In this document: positions 43,440-53,825 of the stretch, in pieces
How the letters are laid out: every line of letters begins with the position of its first letter
Position numbering within the stretch: the stretch's first letter is position 1
DNA from: Podospora bellae-mahoneyi
Lineage: Eukaryota; Ascomycota; Sordariomycetes; Sordariales; Podosporaceae
Reading direction: 5' to 3'
Assembly: GCF_035222275.1 (NCBI RefSeq)
Contig: NW_026946359.1
Span: 7,254,001 to 7,318,000, forward strand
Length of the DNA stretch: 64,000 nucleotides
Notes under the pieces: generated by a model
What the model saw: only the letters and a program-made list of their open reading frames with translations
Databases searched by the model: none
Told to the model about the DNA's origin: nothing
Translations under genes and position numbers: made by a program

Positions 43440-44036
43440 TCAACCACCTTAGGAAGGGGAAGGCGTACCACCGGCGGCGTCCTGTGTGGACAGGAAAGAA
43501 GGACCGGCCATACTAGGATCAAAAGATAGGTCGTTGGGCAGGGACTGGCCAGACCAGTCCAGCATATTAGAGGTCCAGTCGAGAGGAGAGGCCAAGGGAG
43601 GATTAACAGCGGAAGAAGCCTGCGCTTTTTCCCGCTCTAGATCCTTAATTACCCGCTCCTCGCGAGCGGCGAGGCGACGGAATTTAGTAACCAGGGCACG
43701 GCGCTGGGTTTCTACCCGTAAAAGCTTCGAAGCGGCCTACAGTATGGCCGTACGAGCCTGTTGCTCTTCGGCGTCCAGTTTCTCTTTCTGGCGACGCAGG
43801 GAGGCTATTAAGGCGGGAGTAAGACCCAGGACATCGTAGTCGGAGCGACCGGAACGTATACAGTAATTGCATTTAGAGGAGCGTTCGAAAACGCGGCAAT
43901 CGGAGATATTAAGGGCCTCGCAGGAAGAGCAGGGAAGCATTTCGTTACCGAAGATATAGGTAGCGGCGGCGAGATTTTAACGACGAAGGGTACTAGAAGG
44001 ACCTTTCGGCGTGGGTTTCTTGACGCGGTTAGACAT
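43440..44036 (-). other. Antisense Cys-rich ORF between chromodomain and right LTR (part of the Gypsy element, appears broken)
   Basis: The minus strand of the element's 3' region has protein-like sequence beginning MSNRVKKPTPKGPSS. A cysteine cluster follows (LPCSSCEALNISDC, SSKCNYCIRSGRSDYD), spaced like a small zinc-binding module. A heptad-rich stretch (LIASLRRQKEKLDAEEQQ) and a Ser/Pro-rich tail come next. Composition here is less AT-biased than in gag-pol. Extra antisense ORFs at this position are reported for some fungal Gypsy elements. Its role is unknown, and I cannot say whether it was acquired from a host gene. Confidence 0.55.
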
Positions 44037-44139
44037 TGCGTACGGTTGGTGATGAAGGAGGAAAACTTACCTGGAGTTGTTGATGGGAGAGATAAACGAG
44101 CTAGGCCACCGGGGCGTTGGCCTGAGAGGGGGAGCATCG

Positions 44140-44557
44140 TGTCACAACCCTGGTACAGGACGGGTTATGGGGCCACGGGAATAGGGGCCAATCGGAAGAA
44201 CGTACGAGAATAGCCAATCACAGTAAGGGACGACTGATCAGTACGCCAAGGGCACTGAGCAGACTGAGCGGGGTGCTCAGTCTGATCAGGGCACTGAGCA
44301 AACTGAGCAGTCGTGATCAGTGTGCCAAGGGCACTGAGCAAGAAGTAAATATGGCTTGGCACAAGGTCTATATATACGGAGGAACTGGCTGGTGTAGATA
44401 GACAGTTCCGCAGTATGCAATTCAAGTTGTAGTTACAGTATTGTGATTACATTGAGACATCTTGTCGTACACTGTTTAGCTGTACCGAACCAGGATTATT
44501 CAGAAGCAGCCTTCAACCGGTATCCCTTTCAGAGGTTCTGGATAGGGGTTCGTCATA
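44140..44557 (+). repeat. Right LTR of the Gypsy element
   Basis: 418 bp, beginning TGTCACAACCCTGG and ending GGGTTCGTCATA, preceded by a purine-rich tract (GAGAGGGGGAGC). It is less mutated than the left copy. Confidence 0.93.
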
Positions 44558-44562
44558 TGGCT
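44558..44562. repeat. Target-site duplication of the Gypsy element, right copy
   Basis: TGGCT directly after the right LTR, matching 36916-36920. Confidence 0.9.
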
Positions 44563-45868
44563 GCACCGCGACCTGAAGCCGACCAACATCGGCCTCATCG
44601 GCAAGCCGCTCCGTTCCGTTCTGCTAGACGTCGGCACTTCCAGGCACATCCAGGCACGTGGGTCGTTACGGCCCGAGCCGGGCACCCGTCAGCACGGTCG
44701 GCTATCTCGCTCCCGAGCTCGAGCTGGAAAACTACGACCACTCTATCGACATCTGGTCCATGGGCATCATCTTGTTCGAGCTGACGTACAACTACCACCC
44801 GTGGAAGTACGCCATCAACCCGTGGCGCGATGGCGAGACCAACGAGGTGCCGCGCCCGTCCTTCCAAAGGAGCTATCAAAATGCCATCGAAAAAATGGTC
44901 AGGGATTATCGCAATGCGCGCGTGTCGCCGGCCAAAGGCTACATACATCGTGAGTGTTCCATGTCGGCCTCTCGTGGCAGATCCGGCTGATCAAAAGCAG
45001 TTGGCGGTCTCTTTGCTGAGATGGTGAGATACCACTGGGCAGCGAACAAACATGCACAGCGCCCTGACATCGCGGCCAGACAGCCTACCCACTACCGCGG
45101 CCAGCCAAGATCTGCTCATGGTAAAGCCTGCATCCTTTTGATACAGTTTCGCATTGCGGCTCATCACTAACAGCAGCGCGAACTTGCAGGACTGGCTCGA
45201 CATTGTTGCCACCCAAGGTGCCTACCTGGTTCCTCGCGCGGGGTACACTGATATCACAGGAAGCCTACGATGACCAATTCGCTGCCGCACTTGAACAGCA
45301 CCTCGATGCGGTTATCACAGAACAGATATGCAGAAGTGTCATGTATCATGGCGCCGCCGACGAATGGCCCACGGGGCACACGCCACCGGGGATTAAAGAG
45401 AAGCGCAATACCGAGGTAAAGGCGCATGAAGAGCTCGAGGGGGCCACCTCTGACGATAGCAGCGACAACAGCAACGACGACAAAGACAAAGGTGGTAATA
45501 TTGATGCCAGAGTTGGTCCAGAGAACCCAGTGGCATCAGACCGGCCCCGGAGGCTGCGGAGGCCACGCCAAGCATACTGGCTCCCGACACCACCGCTGTC
45601 CGCCGAAAGCCTTCTGGCCACCCCACACAGGAGGAAGCGGCGGAGGATATCCGAGGAAAACGAGGAAAAAGAGTGCCCGGCTAAGAAGCACGTCAGCTTT
45701 GCCCAAGAGGTCTCCGCCGCTGCAGAAGATGCTGTGTCCACTAGAGCAGACACGCAGCCTGGAGACAAATTAGAAGGGTGCGGAAAGTATGAGCGATACG
45801 GCCAATATCTCGAGGGGTGCATGGGAAGGGCACCGCCTCGACATCACAACGCTCGTGACCCCTATTGA
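44558..45868 (+). pseudogene. Protein kinase pseudogene, right fragment
   Basis: Continuation of the interrupted host kinase. HRDLKPTNIGLIG is the catalytic loop, VLLDVG takes the DFG position, then VGYLAPELELENYDHSIDIW supplies the APE and DxW motifs, and FELTYNYHPWKYA follows. A single extra base in the ACCCG around 44684-44688 puts the segments before and after it in different frames. An intron-like boundary occurs near 44950 (GTGAGT) to 45000 (GCAG), after which GGLFAEMVRYHWAANK continues. The downstream part to 45868 is a Lys/Arg/Glu-rich, disordered tail (KKHVSFAQEV) whose frame relation to the kinase part is unclear. The retrotransposon, the missing N-terminal lobe and the frame change make a working kinase very unlikely. 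Confidence 0.8.
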
Positions 45869-47278
45869 TCCCATGGGTCAATAGACTACAGAGAAAGGTA
45901 TTCCCAAACGGCGGAAGATGGAAGACCCTAGAGCCAAAGCTCTTTTCCTCGATGATGGAGATCCTTCGCGAAGCCCAGAAGAGCCCAAACGTGATGGCGG
46001 ATGGCCGAGAGATAGGAAAGAGGTATCCTGGATGGAACAGTAATCGTAGTAGCGACCTTTACGACGTAATACAAGGCAAATATCAGCCCCATAACGACGG
46101 CTCATTTCGTCACCCCGGTGCATGATATCTTTGGTTGCTCTTTGAAAATCCTCATACAGTTCTGTCTCGCTTGGGGCGGGGATTCATCGGCTCAGTCATC
46201 TTTGCGTGATGAGAATGGAATACTGCTAGAAGGATAGGGTGGGTGTGCCTTTTTATACTATTAGCGGCATCAAAGACTCACGGACAATTGGTGTTCTATT
46301 TTTAGATACTGGCACCGCACCTTTCGGAGCCGTGGAGTCCAAGGAGCCGGGATTCATTGATGCCGGACCCCGGATCCCGGACACAAACCCCCAAATCACG
46401 GATGCCAGGCACTAAAGATCGCCACAGCGGGACTTCTACTGTTCGTTGCACGGCTGGGTGCATTCTGCTGTGGATTGCACTGCTATGGCATAGGTTTCAG
46501 TAAGTCCACCTCGTTTTGGCGGACTTCCCCTATGGTGGATTTCCCCCGGGCTGAGCAAACCCAATATCTGAGGCCACCCCCTTGGCTACCGAGATCCCGG
46601 CTTTGGGCCACAAATGTTGTGTAAGTCAGCCGAAGTGCACGAGGGTTGATCCGCCCACAGTCAGTGTCAAAATGATGTTTTGGGCCCAAGTTGTTTCGTC
46701 CAAAGGAGATGCGGGAATAGGTGGGTTAGGGTTAAATCCGTTTATGAAGCCCCTGCATCCGGGCATGTAGGCATGTGATAGTGGTGTGTTGTATGCTTGG
46801 TAATATTCTATCTCAATGGCTCGCTGGTCGAGTCAGTTCTGCACCGAAAGAGTTCGCCAAGTTCCTTTTTGCTACCCAAAAGTGATTGTCAGGGGCGCAT
46901 GGATCGACCAAACTTGGCTTTTCATATAAAATCATTGCAAATAGGTACTTTTTTCTCTTGGGTAGCATCAAGCCACAATCTCGATGTCCGTCGTCAGCTC
47001 AGAAAAATGGCTCTTGACAGTAATTTCGGCCACGGGCGGTTCTTGAAGTAAGGACTTGTGATTTTTTTTCTTCAAATGCCCGTCTTGGAGGGGGTATGAT
47101 GACGCAGAACAAATACACATGTCCAGACAATCCATGCAATCTATATGCTCAATCCACAGACCTCAGTGCTTCGCTTCCAAAAAGTCTCTTGGTGCGATCC
47201 AACGGCCGCCTCTGGCTTTCCAAGTCCTGTATGTACAATTCCCGCCGAAATATTCTCCCCCATGCCTTTTGGACTGGC
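45869..47278. other. Intergenic
   Basis: 3' flank of the kinase remnant and of the cytochrome-domain gene. It has frames shorter than 90 codons without motifs. A short GGGTTAGGGTTAAAT near 46725 resembles telomere repeat but is only two units and is treated as chance. Confidence 0.5.
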
Positions 47279-48047
47279 TTAGACACCGCTCGCAAGTCTC
47301 TCGACAATGGCGTCAAAGTCCTGGTTGGCAGCCCCCGAGAAGTCGTGTTGCCAGTATCCATGGACGTCATGGATTGGGATGGTCGAGGTGGGGCTGTTGG
47401 GGGAAGAAGGACGGTTGGGGGAGTAGGCAAAAGCCATGCGGTTTCCTCCCCTGGGGCTCAGGAAGCGGGAGGCGCCGGTGTCGGTCGTCCACGAAGTGCA
47501 TCCCTTGCAGAGAGCGGTGTACTGCCAGTGGGTGCCGTTGGACTTGGTGCCGGTCTTGAAAAGGGTGTACTGGGCGTTGTTGTAGGCCTGGGGGGTGATA
47601 TGGCCACTGAAAAGGTTGTCAGCGCATGATCATCCACTTCACAAGTTTCCAGCACTTACCCAGCCCAGCGAGAGGAGAGCACCGGCTGGTTCTGGCTGTT
47701 TCTCCAGGCAACAGTCAACGGGTTCCTGGGCATAGAGCCAGCCCAGGCAATACCGGCCCAACCGACATCGTTAGGGATGACGGCCTGGATAACGGCATCG
47801 TACGAGGTGTAGGTCTGGACGTTGGCCGGAATGGCTACGCGGTAAGTGATGCCCTGGTTTACCCTGTACAGCACGTAGTTGGAAGAAAACACGAGGCCGG
47901 TGTCGGCGTCGCGGTAGATGGCATTAGCCTGCGCCGTCACTTCAACCAGGTCAGCACTCTGACCCCCCGTGATTTAAACAACCTCCACCACTCACCGGTT
48001 CTGCTGAGCAGGGCCGCGAGGAGCCCAAACCACAAAGTCCAGAGCAT
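47279..48047 (-). CDS. Secreted cellobiose-dehydrogenase-type cytochrome (AA8/DOMON-like) domain protein, short form
   Basis: Three exons, 48047-47996, 47939-47660 and 47606-47279, with GT-AG introns and consistent phases (219 aa). The N-terminus MLWTLWFGLLAALLSRTVTA is a signal peptide ending before QANAIYRD. The domain shows GITYRVAIP, DVGWAGIAWAGSM followed by NPLTVAW, SRWAG, a Cys pair (ALCKGCTSW) and HDVHGYWQHDF. The Met and a C-terminal His are at positions expected for the b-type haem ligands of the cellobiose dehydrogenase cytochrome domain. The flavin dehydrogenase and any linker are absent. Such stand-alone cytochromes may pass electrons to lytic polysaccharide monooxygenases, which is family knowledge and not shown here. 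A paralogue lies at 62602. Confidence 0.88.
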
Positions 48048-49999
48048 ATCGAACCACGAGGTTGGCGAAGGGTCTGTCGAAGAAGAAGAGAACCTTGGCG
48101 GCTAGGTGATGTGCGCGCGACAAGACGTGGAGGCGGCAGAGGGCTCTTTTTTAGTCTGGGTGGGACGGAAGAAGCCAAGTTGACCAAGACGGCAAGAGTA
48201 CGGGGAAAGGATGCACTTTTGCCACGATTAAGTACAGCGGGAGGGCTGCTGTCGGCATCTCGACTGGATCGCGGGCGTGGGCAACCTAGCATCCCACAAG
48301 TACCAGGGCGGAGGAGGTTCGGAGGCAAAATTGCTGGCAAATTCTGAAAGCCAAGACTCTGAATGTACGCCTGTTGGACGGGTTTAATCGCGTGACGCCA
48401 TGTTCTGGGGTACTGTTAATTTATTTCGAGTCGGAGAAGGTTGCTCCTCGAAGGGAGGAACGTCGTCGTGGTTTCTGCTGGGCGGTTGCAGGCGGTTACG
48501 GGTTGTAAGTGTCGCTCCACGGGGGAAGGGCGGGGGGGCGCATGGCAGAGCAGCGGTCTTCCTTCCAAGATGAGCGTCGACTTTAGCCGCGCATATTGAG
48601 GGCGGTGGGAATCTGGGCAAACAACAAATGCCAGAGGCCAGCCTCCGAGGGATAAATGGCGTCGGTAGATTAAAAGATCGTGTACTATAGCCCAGAGAGC
48701 CGCAACCCCGAACTGGGAACGGGAATTACTCTCTACAAGAGCTTCATCAAAAAAAGGGGGGGGTTGCTTCCAATTCGTTTCATTACCACGCTGCTATTTC
48801 CAGGTTCACACGTTGTCTTCTCCAGACACGTGGTGACGACGCAAGGGCGATGCGTGCGAATCATCTCGATTGTCAGCATCAACAACAATCGCCTCGAATC
48901 CGACTGGCTCGCCCTCGTGGCAACGACCCCCATCCAACCACCGTCACAGTGGCATCGGCCCCGAGTCTTGAACAAGAGGTCCCGGAGGCTGGATCCAAAA
49001 GGATACTACAAAGCGTCTCATCTTCTTACATTGCCTTGCTTCGTTGTTCCCTTCTGCTTTTATCCATGCCTGCGACGTCAGCCACCACCCGGGCTCCCGC
49101 CATGGCGCAAGACAGACGATATCCTTCGAGAAGGCTTCTTCTGGAACCCATATCCCGGGTTCACACCTCTTGGCGGGATAATATCAACAAGCCGCTGCCA
49201 TGTGGTGGCGACGTAGGTCCTTTGTGCTGCCCCATGGAGTAACGTGATAACCGCTGTGTTCTGGCCAACCGACTACGACTTTCCCTTTTCTCCTGGCGAG
49301 ACTTCAAACCTTGACGCTTGCTAACTGGATGGATACATGGTCGGTATATCTGCTTCCGAGAACTGGACATCCAAGTCACGCCTTGATGGATACATGCTAC
49401 GTTGTTTGAGACTCCCTATCCGCGTCCTTTGCTAGTAGCTTGCTTACCCAAGCCCGTGGTACTTGGCTCATTGGAGACCAAAGCGCACTTGTTCAGGGGG
49501 GACAAACGCACGTGTATTTGCGGACACCACTGATGATAAGAGAGCTGAGATTGGCAAGTCTGATGAGGTTGAGGTGCTACGGATCAGCAAATAACTCCTC
49601 CTGCTTGCTGGTGGATGCATTTTGGTAGAAAGTAAACCCATTTTGTCAAGGCGCCCAAGTTGCGAGTTGATGCGTCCTCTAGACAAGGCCTATGACCACT
49701 CTTTCCCCACCCGTTAGTGCTCTCCCACTAGACCCTGTTCAACCCTTTCCCAGTCAGTCGAACATAATGTCTGGTGTGATAGATTGTGAGATATGTGGTA
49801 AGACTTGCCCTCTATCGTCCGCGGAAACACTTCTCAGCTTGGAGAGCTGAGACTATCAGGAAGTGCCTCTCTTTCCTTAAACTTCAGCTTCAGCGATTTC
49901 GTTCTCGAGAGCAATCTCTTGTTGTTGGGCGAAGTATTCGTGAATTGGCGTGAAGTGAAGCCATGCACCCAAGCCAGCATGACATCTCCGTGACATTAC
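48048..49999. other. 2-kb intergenic region
   Basis: Upstream flank of the cytochrome gene and beyond. Overlapping frames at 48680-49242 (up to 178 codons) have no consistent codon usage or motif. A G-run (GGGGGGG) and an A-run are present near 48751-48765. No gene is supported. Confidence 0.45.
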
Positions 50000-50860
50000 C
50001 TACACCTCGTGCAAGTCCCGCAAGTGGCGAGTGACTTTATGGTTAGCACTGGCAGTAAACATGACGCTAATCATCATCCTTTTGGGTTGTCCATCGTGAA
50101 GTTTGACTACTACAGAACTGCCGATAGTGGCATTCAACGTTTCGACCATCCACTGTTCTGCGAGCTTCTCCCAGGACGTACGGAGCGGAAGCCTGAACAC
50201 AAATCGAGCTACAGGAGGGATCTCGTCAGGGAACAATGCACTCCATGCTGCCTGCGTGGACATGGCAATAGTAGAAATCGGTGGTCAGCTTGGCGCGCCC
50301 TGGCTCCAGCACTGTCAGTGTTACACACATACCATTCTTCCTTGCTTTTAGGCCCAGCCCAGCTTGAAATGAGCCTGATCCTCTCAGTCACTGGTGCTGC
50401 GTAATCCTCAGGCATCAGATGTCGCTTCTTCAAGGCCGTCTCAGCCTTCTCTTAGCAGTATTTCGAATAATCTCTTGACACCGGCACGCTGGTTTTGTCC
50501 TGTCGCTGATCTTCACACGGGGAATGTGCGGTCATCAAGATCCAATCTCTTCTCATATCTGGCCCAAACCTTTGCGTCGGCGAGCCACGCAAGATATTCG
50601 AACCCAATGAAACCCTTTGGGGTGGCACTGCTATCCGCAGAGGTCCCATCGGTCGCAGCGCAAGTCGATCTCCAACCAGCAGCATACAGGTCGGTGCAGG
50701 CTTTATTACCGGCCTCTCATGGAGCCTTTCAGCGGCATACTCGTCGTTTTCCAACTTTGGGTACCTTTGAAGTCATTATGACAACCATGGCGGAGCGTCG
50801 TTTGCGAAAATTGGCACGAATCTTCTCCTTGCCGATGACCTGAGCTTCAGGTTGGGCCAT
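50000..50860 (-). pseudogene. Decayed or many-exon hypothetical locus
   Basis: Three protein-like segments follow one another on the minus strand: MAQPEAQVIGKEKIRANFRK (ATG 50860) to about 50760, a Leu/Trp/Arg-rich middle (GFEYLAWLADAKVWARYEKR), and KKRHLMPEDYAAPVTERIRL ... SWAGPKSKEEW near 50350, ending AAWSALFPDEIPPVARFVFR ... HLRDLHEV with stop at 50000. A GTATGT...CACGCAG boundary could join the last two. The middle part cannot be joined in one frame with ordinary introns, so the gene may be decayed or have very short exons. The segments look like real protein, but I recognise no family. Confidence 0.45.
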
Positions 50861-51279
50861 GGACGGCTTTGTATCATTCCCTATGGTGGCGATCTTGTTG
50901 ACACGAAAGAGGTAGATGGTCGGAAGAAAATTTGTCAGAAGCAACTGAGTAGGAAGGTTTCGCTGGTGGAGCGCTGTGGCAGCGAGATGTGTGGGACGAG
51001 GTCACTGTCCTGGAAAATGAAGCGCTAAAAGTGGCGAAAAGGGTTATAAATAGTGAATGAAGTTAGCAGCAGAAGTAAATCCTACAGCTGTGTGAAATAC
51101 TAGTAGAAAGGCCATAATCAGGAGCAACCAAAGTGTGGGCCTGATGAAAAGGTGGCACCGGGAGGCCTGGGAACGACAACAAGATGGGACTGAAGAAAGA
51201 CGCGAAGGGTGGTACGGCAACCGATACAACATATTTCTCTCTTCATTTCACATACAATATGGAACTCTCTTCATAACAA
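50861..51279. other. Intergenic
   Basis: Upstream flank of the decayed locus, ending at the second inverted-repeat element. Confidence 0.5.
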
Positions 51280-51599
51280 GAGAGAACCTATACGGAGCCC
51301 CCTATTTATCTTGTCAACACCCCGTTAATATAGAATTTAACTATATTACGAAGCATAATTATTGTGGGTTGAAAGGTATTTGATGAGCTCTAAAGGATAA
51401 TTCAAATACGTTAAAAAGAGTTAAAGGGGCTTAAAAGATAGTTCAAGGGCTAAAAGATAGTTTATAGACCATTAAAATATAATTTGAACGGTTATTATTT
51501 TTCTTCTAAAGCCTTCTATATATGATAAGAAAGGCAAGTAAACAGGTAGGCAGCGGGGCAGTAGTAAGATAAATAAGGGGGCTCCGTAAAGGTCCGCTC
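51280..51599 (+). mobile_element. Small non-autonomous DNA transposon (MITE-like), copy 2
   Basis: A 320-bp AT-rich element. The left end is GAGAGAACCTATACGGAGCC and the reverse complement of the right end is GAGCGGACCTTTACGGAGCC, giving terminal inverted repeats of about 34 bp that run on to CCCCTATTTATCTT. The whole body aligns with the reverse complement of 24770-25160, though shorter. Flanks CATAACAA and AAAAATAA match at only 5 of 8 positions, so the target duplication is doubtful here. No coding capacity. Confidence 0.75.
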
Positions 51600-52286
51600 A
51601 AAAATAAAGAGCACCTCCAACCCGGCATATCTCACAGCACTTGGTTTTTTGATGTTGGGAAAAGCTTTTTTGAAGAACGATGACGAGGGGGGTTTCATAC
51701 TCCGAAGATACTTCAAGACATTGCTGCTGGAAAGCCACAGAATCCACCATATCTTACCATTTCAACCCGCCAGTATGGGAACCTTTTGGACTGACTCTGC
51801 GGTGTTACACCTAGGAGGGCCGATTGGATAGTGGTGGGCGAGGAGGATGAGGAGGCTACAGGTAGCACGCAGTTAGACAGCACTTTCGGAATCAAATCTT
51901 TCAACTGAACTCGACCGTCGTTAATCACGCTGAAGTAACCCCACACATGATTACATTATATCACACTTTGTCAGTGGCTCGGTGTAGGAAACCCCGACTC
52001 GGTACGCGGAAGCCAACATAAATATGTTCAGACAAGAGAATCAAAGCTCTCCGGGCCCCGGCACACAGTGGCCTTGCGATCTATAAAGCTGCTGAATTTC
52101 CCAACCATTTGAGTCAAGAATTAGTTGCAAATTTGTACACTTTTCTACCTTGTCACACTAGAAAAGTCTCTTGAAAAGCATCGGCTACCCTCAAGTTCAA
52201 TATTTGAAGTTTCTCTAGACACAAGCACAACACCGACAAATAACGACATTATTTTCTCGCTTTTTACGTCAAAAAGTCTCAGGAAA
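51600..52286. other. Intergenic
   Basis: No gene supported. Right flank of the element and probable leader of the next short ORF. Confidence 0.45.
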
Positions 52287-52568
52287 ATGTGCCAAAAGCG
52301 CAGCATCAAGAAAGCGAGCAATTCGAGCAAAGGCTTGCTGTCCTCTCTCCTCACGACAGCCACGCCCGTGTCGTCAGCGTCCATCAAACAGCCCCAGGCA
52401 GCATCATACAAGCTGGGATATTCGAGGTCCCTTTCACAGAAAGGCGGAAGCATGACCTCCATCAGCACAAGCCCCGAGACCGAGATACCCGTCGTTCGGC
52501 CGTCTAGACCTCCCACCGAACAAAAGCGAATAAGGCCAGTAATTGAATTGTCTTCAAGCCCCGAATAG
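52287..52568 (+). CDS. Short hypothetical Ser/Lys-rich ORF
   Basis: 93 codons from ATG 52287 (context AAAATGTGCCAA). The product is basic and Ser/Thr-rich (KRSIKKASNSSKGLLSSLL ... PVIELSSSPE) with no domain. It could be a real small gene or a first exon joined to the ORF at 52654; no convincing splice pair was found. Confidence 0.3.
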   Translation: MCQKRSIKKASNSSKGLLSSLLTTATPVSSASIKQPQAASYKLGYSRSLSQKGGSMTSISTSPETEIPVVRPSRPPTEQKRIRPVIELSSSPE

Positions 52569-52653
52569 TCCCGCCGCTCCCCTGGCCGGCTGATAAGCAC
52601 CGGTTTTATGAGTACCGACTCCCAGCCACCAGCCAAACTTGAACAGTGGGACA

Positions 52654-52983
52654 ATGCCGATGTTGAAAGGCTTTCGCACTCGATATCATCACCACCAGTG
52701 CGGCAGGGTGGGTGACGAGAGAGGTCGAAGGCTGTGGCTAACAGAAGCTCAACAGCGAGAGTACATCAAGCGATCACGAATCCCGCTAAGAAGACCAGAC
52801 TTTCAGGTTCGGTTTGAGGGAGTGGCGTACCAGCAGATCACGTCAGGCTTTTCCAAGCAAAAGCCATTTAGCAGAATACGGCTACCAGAGAGGAGACTTG
52901 CTAGATTTAAGGTTTGGGCTAGCTCAGCAGCGGACATTCCGAGGGCGGCGGCAGTGATGGTGAAGGCGGCAGGACCGAAGTAG
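52654..52983 (+). CDS. Short hypothetical basic ORF
   Basis: 109 codons from ATG 52654 (MPMLKGFRTRYHHHQCG). The product is Arg/Lys-rich, with LTEAQQREYIKRSRIPLRR and a C-terminal Ala-rich helix (AADIPRAAAVMVKAA). No family recognised; no intron needed. Weak support. Confidence 0.3.
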   Translation: MPMLKGFRTRYHHHQCGRVGDERGRRLWLTEAQQREYIKRSRIPLRRPDFQVRFEGVAYQQITSGFSKQKPFSRIRLPERRLARFKVWASSAADIPRAAAVMVKAAGPK

Positions 52984-53682
52984 CAAGATGCCGTAAAACA
53001 AGGCATCGTTGCTGATGAATATGGCATGTGAAGAGACTATGTGAATGAGTACAAAAGTGCAGAAGGGAGAAAGACAGAATGAACTACAGTTCTGTGTCGA
53101 TGCCAACAGCCCGCACATGTGTTTTGTCAGATGCGTCATGACAGATGACAGAGCCGGCGTAAACTTCAAGTTCAAAAGGTACCTCGGGTAGCGTGGCGAT
53201 GGACTGGAAATACGACGTCAGTCGCGGAAATAGGCCCTTGCCCTGTCCTCGCACCAACACACCGATCAAAATAATCGCTGCTCTGGTCCAGGGTGCTCGC
53301 CCCGAGCTAACAGCACCTCGAGGTAGCTTCCGGTCGGGTTGCTAAAAAGCTGGCTGCCACACGGCTTCAGACCTCCTGTCTCCCACAGCGGCCCCAATGG
53401 GCCCCGTCATTCACACTTCCAAGAGGGAGGGTCGGGTACCTAGTCAGTTTCCCGACTGACGAAGCTAGCTGTTGGACGGTTACAAAGAACGACTCGTCGA
53501 CAAAGTCACACCCTTTTTCTTTTTTTCTTTTTTTTTTTTTTAAAAAAAAAGGTCGACAATCTTATTGTCAGCCATGGCATATTCCTGCAAATCCTACAAT
53601 GCTATTGTGCCCCAAATCCTCCCTCACCCAACGGAGAAAGTATTTAACCATCATATTGGACCCCTTTCCAGGCAATATTTCC

Positions 53683-53717
<35 letters not shown>

Positions 53718-53825
53718 CCATCATCATCGCCAACTCTTCACTACCAACAACACAAAACACATATCCACAAAACCATTCGATCTTTTCCTACTCAACCCAC
53801 AAAACCACAACCAGTCAGGACAAAG
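52984..53825. other. Intergenic, with poly-T and (TCA)n tracts
   Basis: Contains T- and A-runs at about 53515-53552 and a (TCA)n microsatellite at about 53682-53730, which lies in the probable leader of the next gene. TATTTAACC near 53641 could act as a TATA-like element. Confidence 0.5.
53682..53730. repeat. (TCA)n microsatellite
   Basis: About 14 TCA units, one interruption by CCA. Confidence 0.9.

Larger units (their letters stand above)
36921..44557 (+). mobile_element. Ty3/Gypsy chromodomain LTR retrotransposon (fossil, broken, RIP-like)
   Basis: A complete-length element of 7637 bp with 418-bp LTRs at both ends, a 5-bp duplication TGGCT (36916-36920 and 44558-44562) and a purine-rich tract just before the right LTR. 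Parts recognised in order are a gag-like region (about 37.4-38.5 kb), protease (about 39.7-39.9), reverse transcriptase (about 40.3-40.95, with the YLDD box at about 40.73), RNase H (about 41.15-41.45), integrase (about 41.8-42.7) and a chromodomain (about 42.9-43.07). The interior is heavily broken, with many disruptions. CpA and TpG are scarce while CpG persists, the pattern of fungal RIP. The mutational load drops to the right of about 42.7 kb. Equal LTR lengths and an exact duplication imply a fairly recent insertion followed by RIP, so divergence cannot be used as a clock. Confidence 0.93.

Noticed and set aside
46720-46740. Telomere-like GGGTTAGGGTTA
   Set aside because: Only two units, no degenerate extension; likely chance, so not called an interstitial telomere.
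48680-49242. Two overlapping plus-strand frames of 178 and 130 codons
   Set aside because: Different frames over the same DNA, composition typical of non-coding sequence, no homology I recognise.
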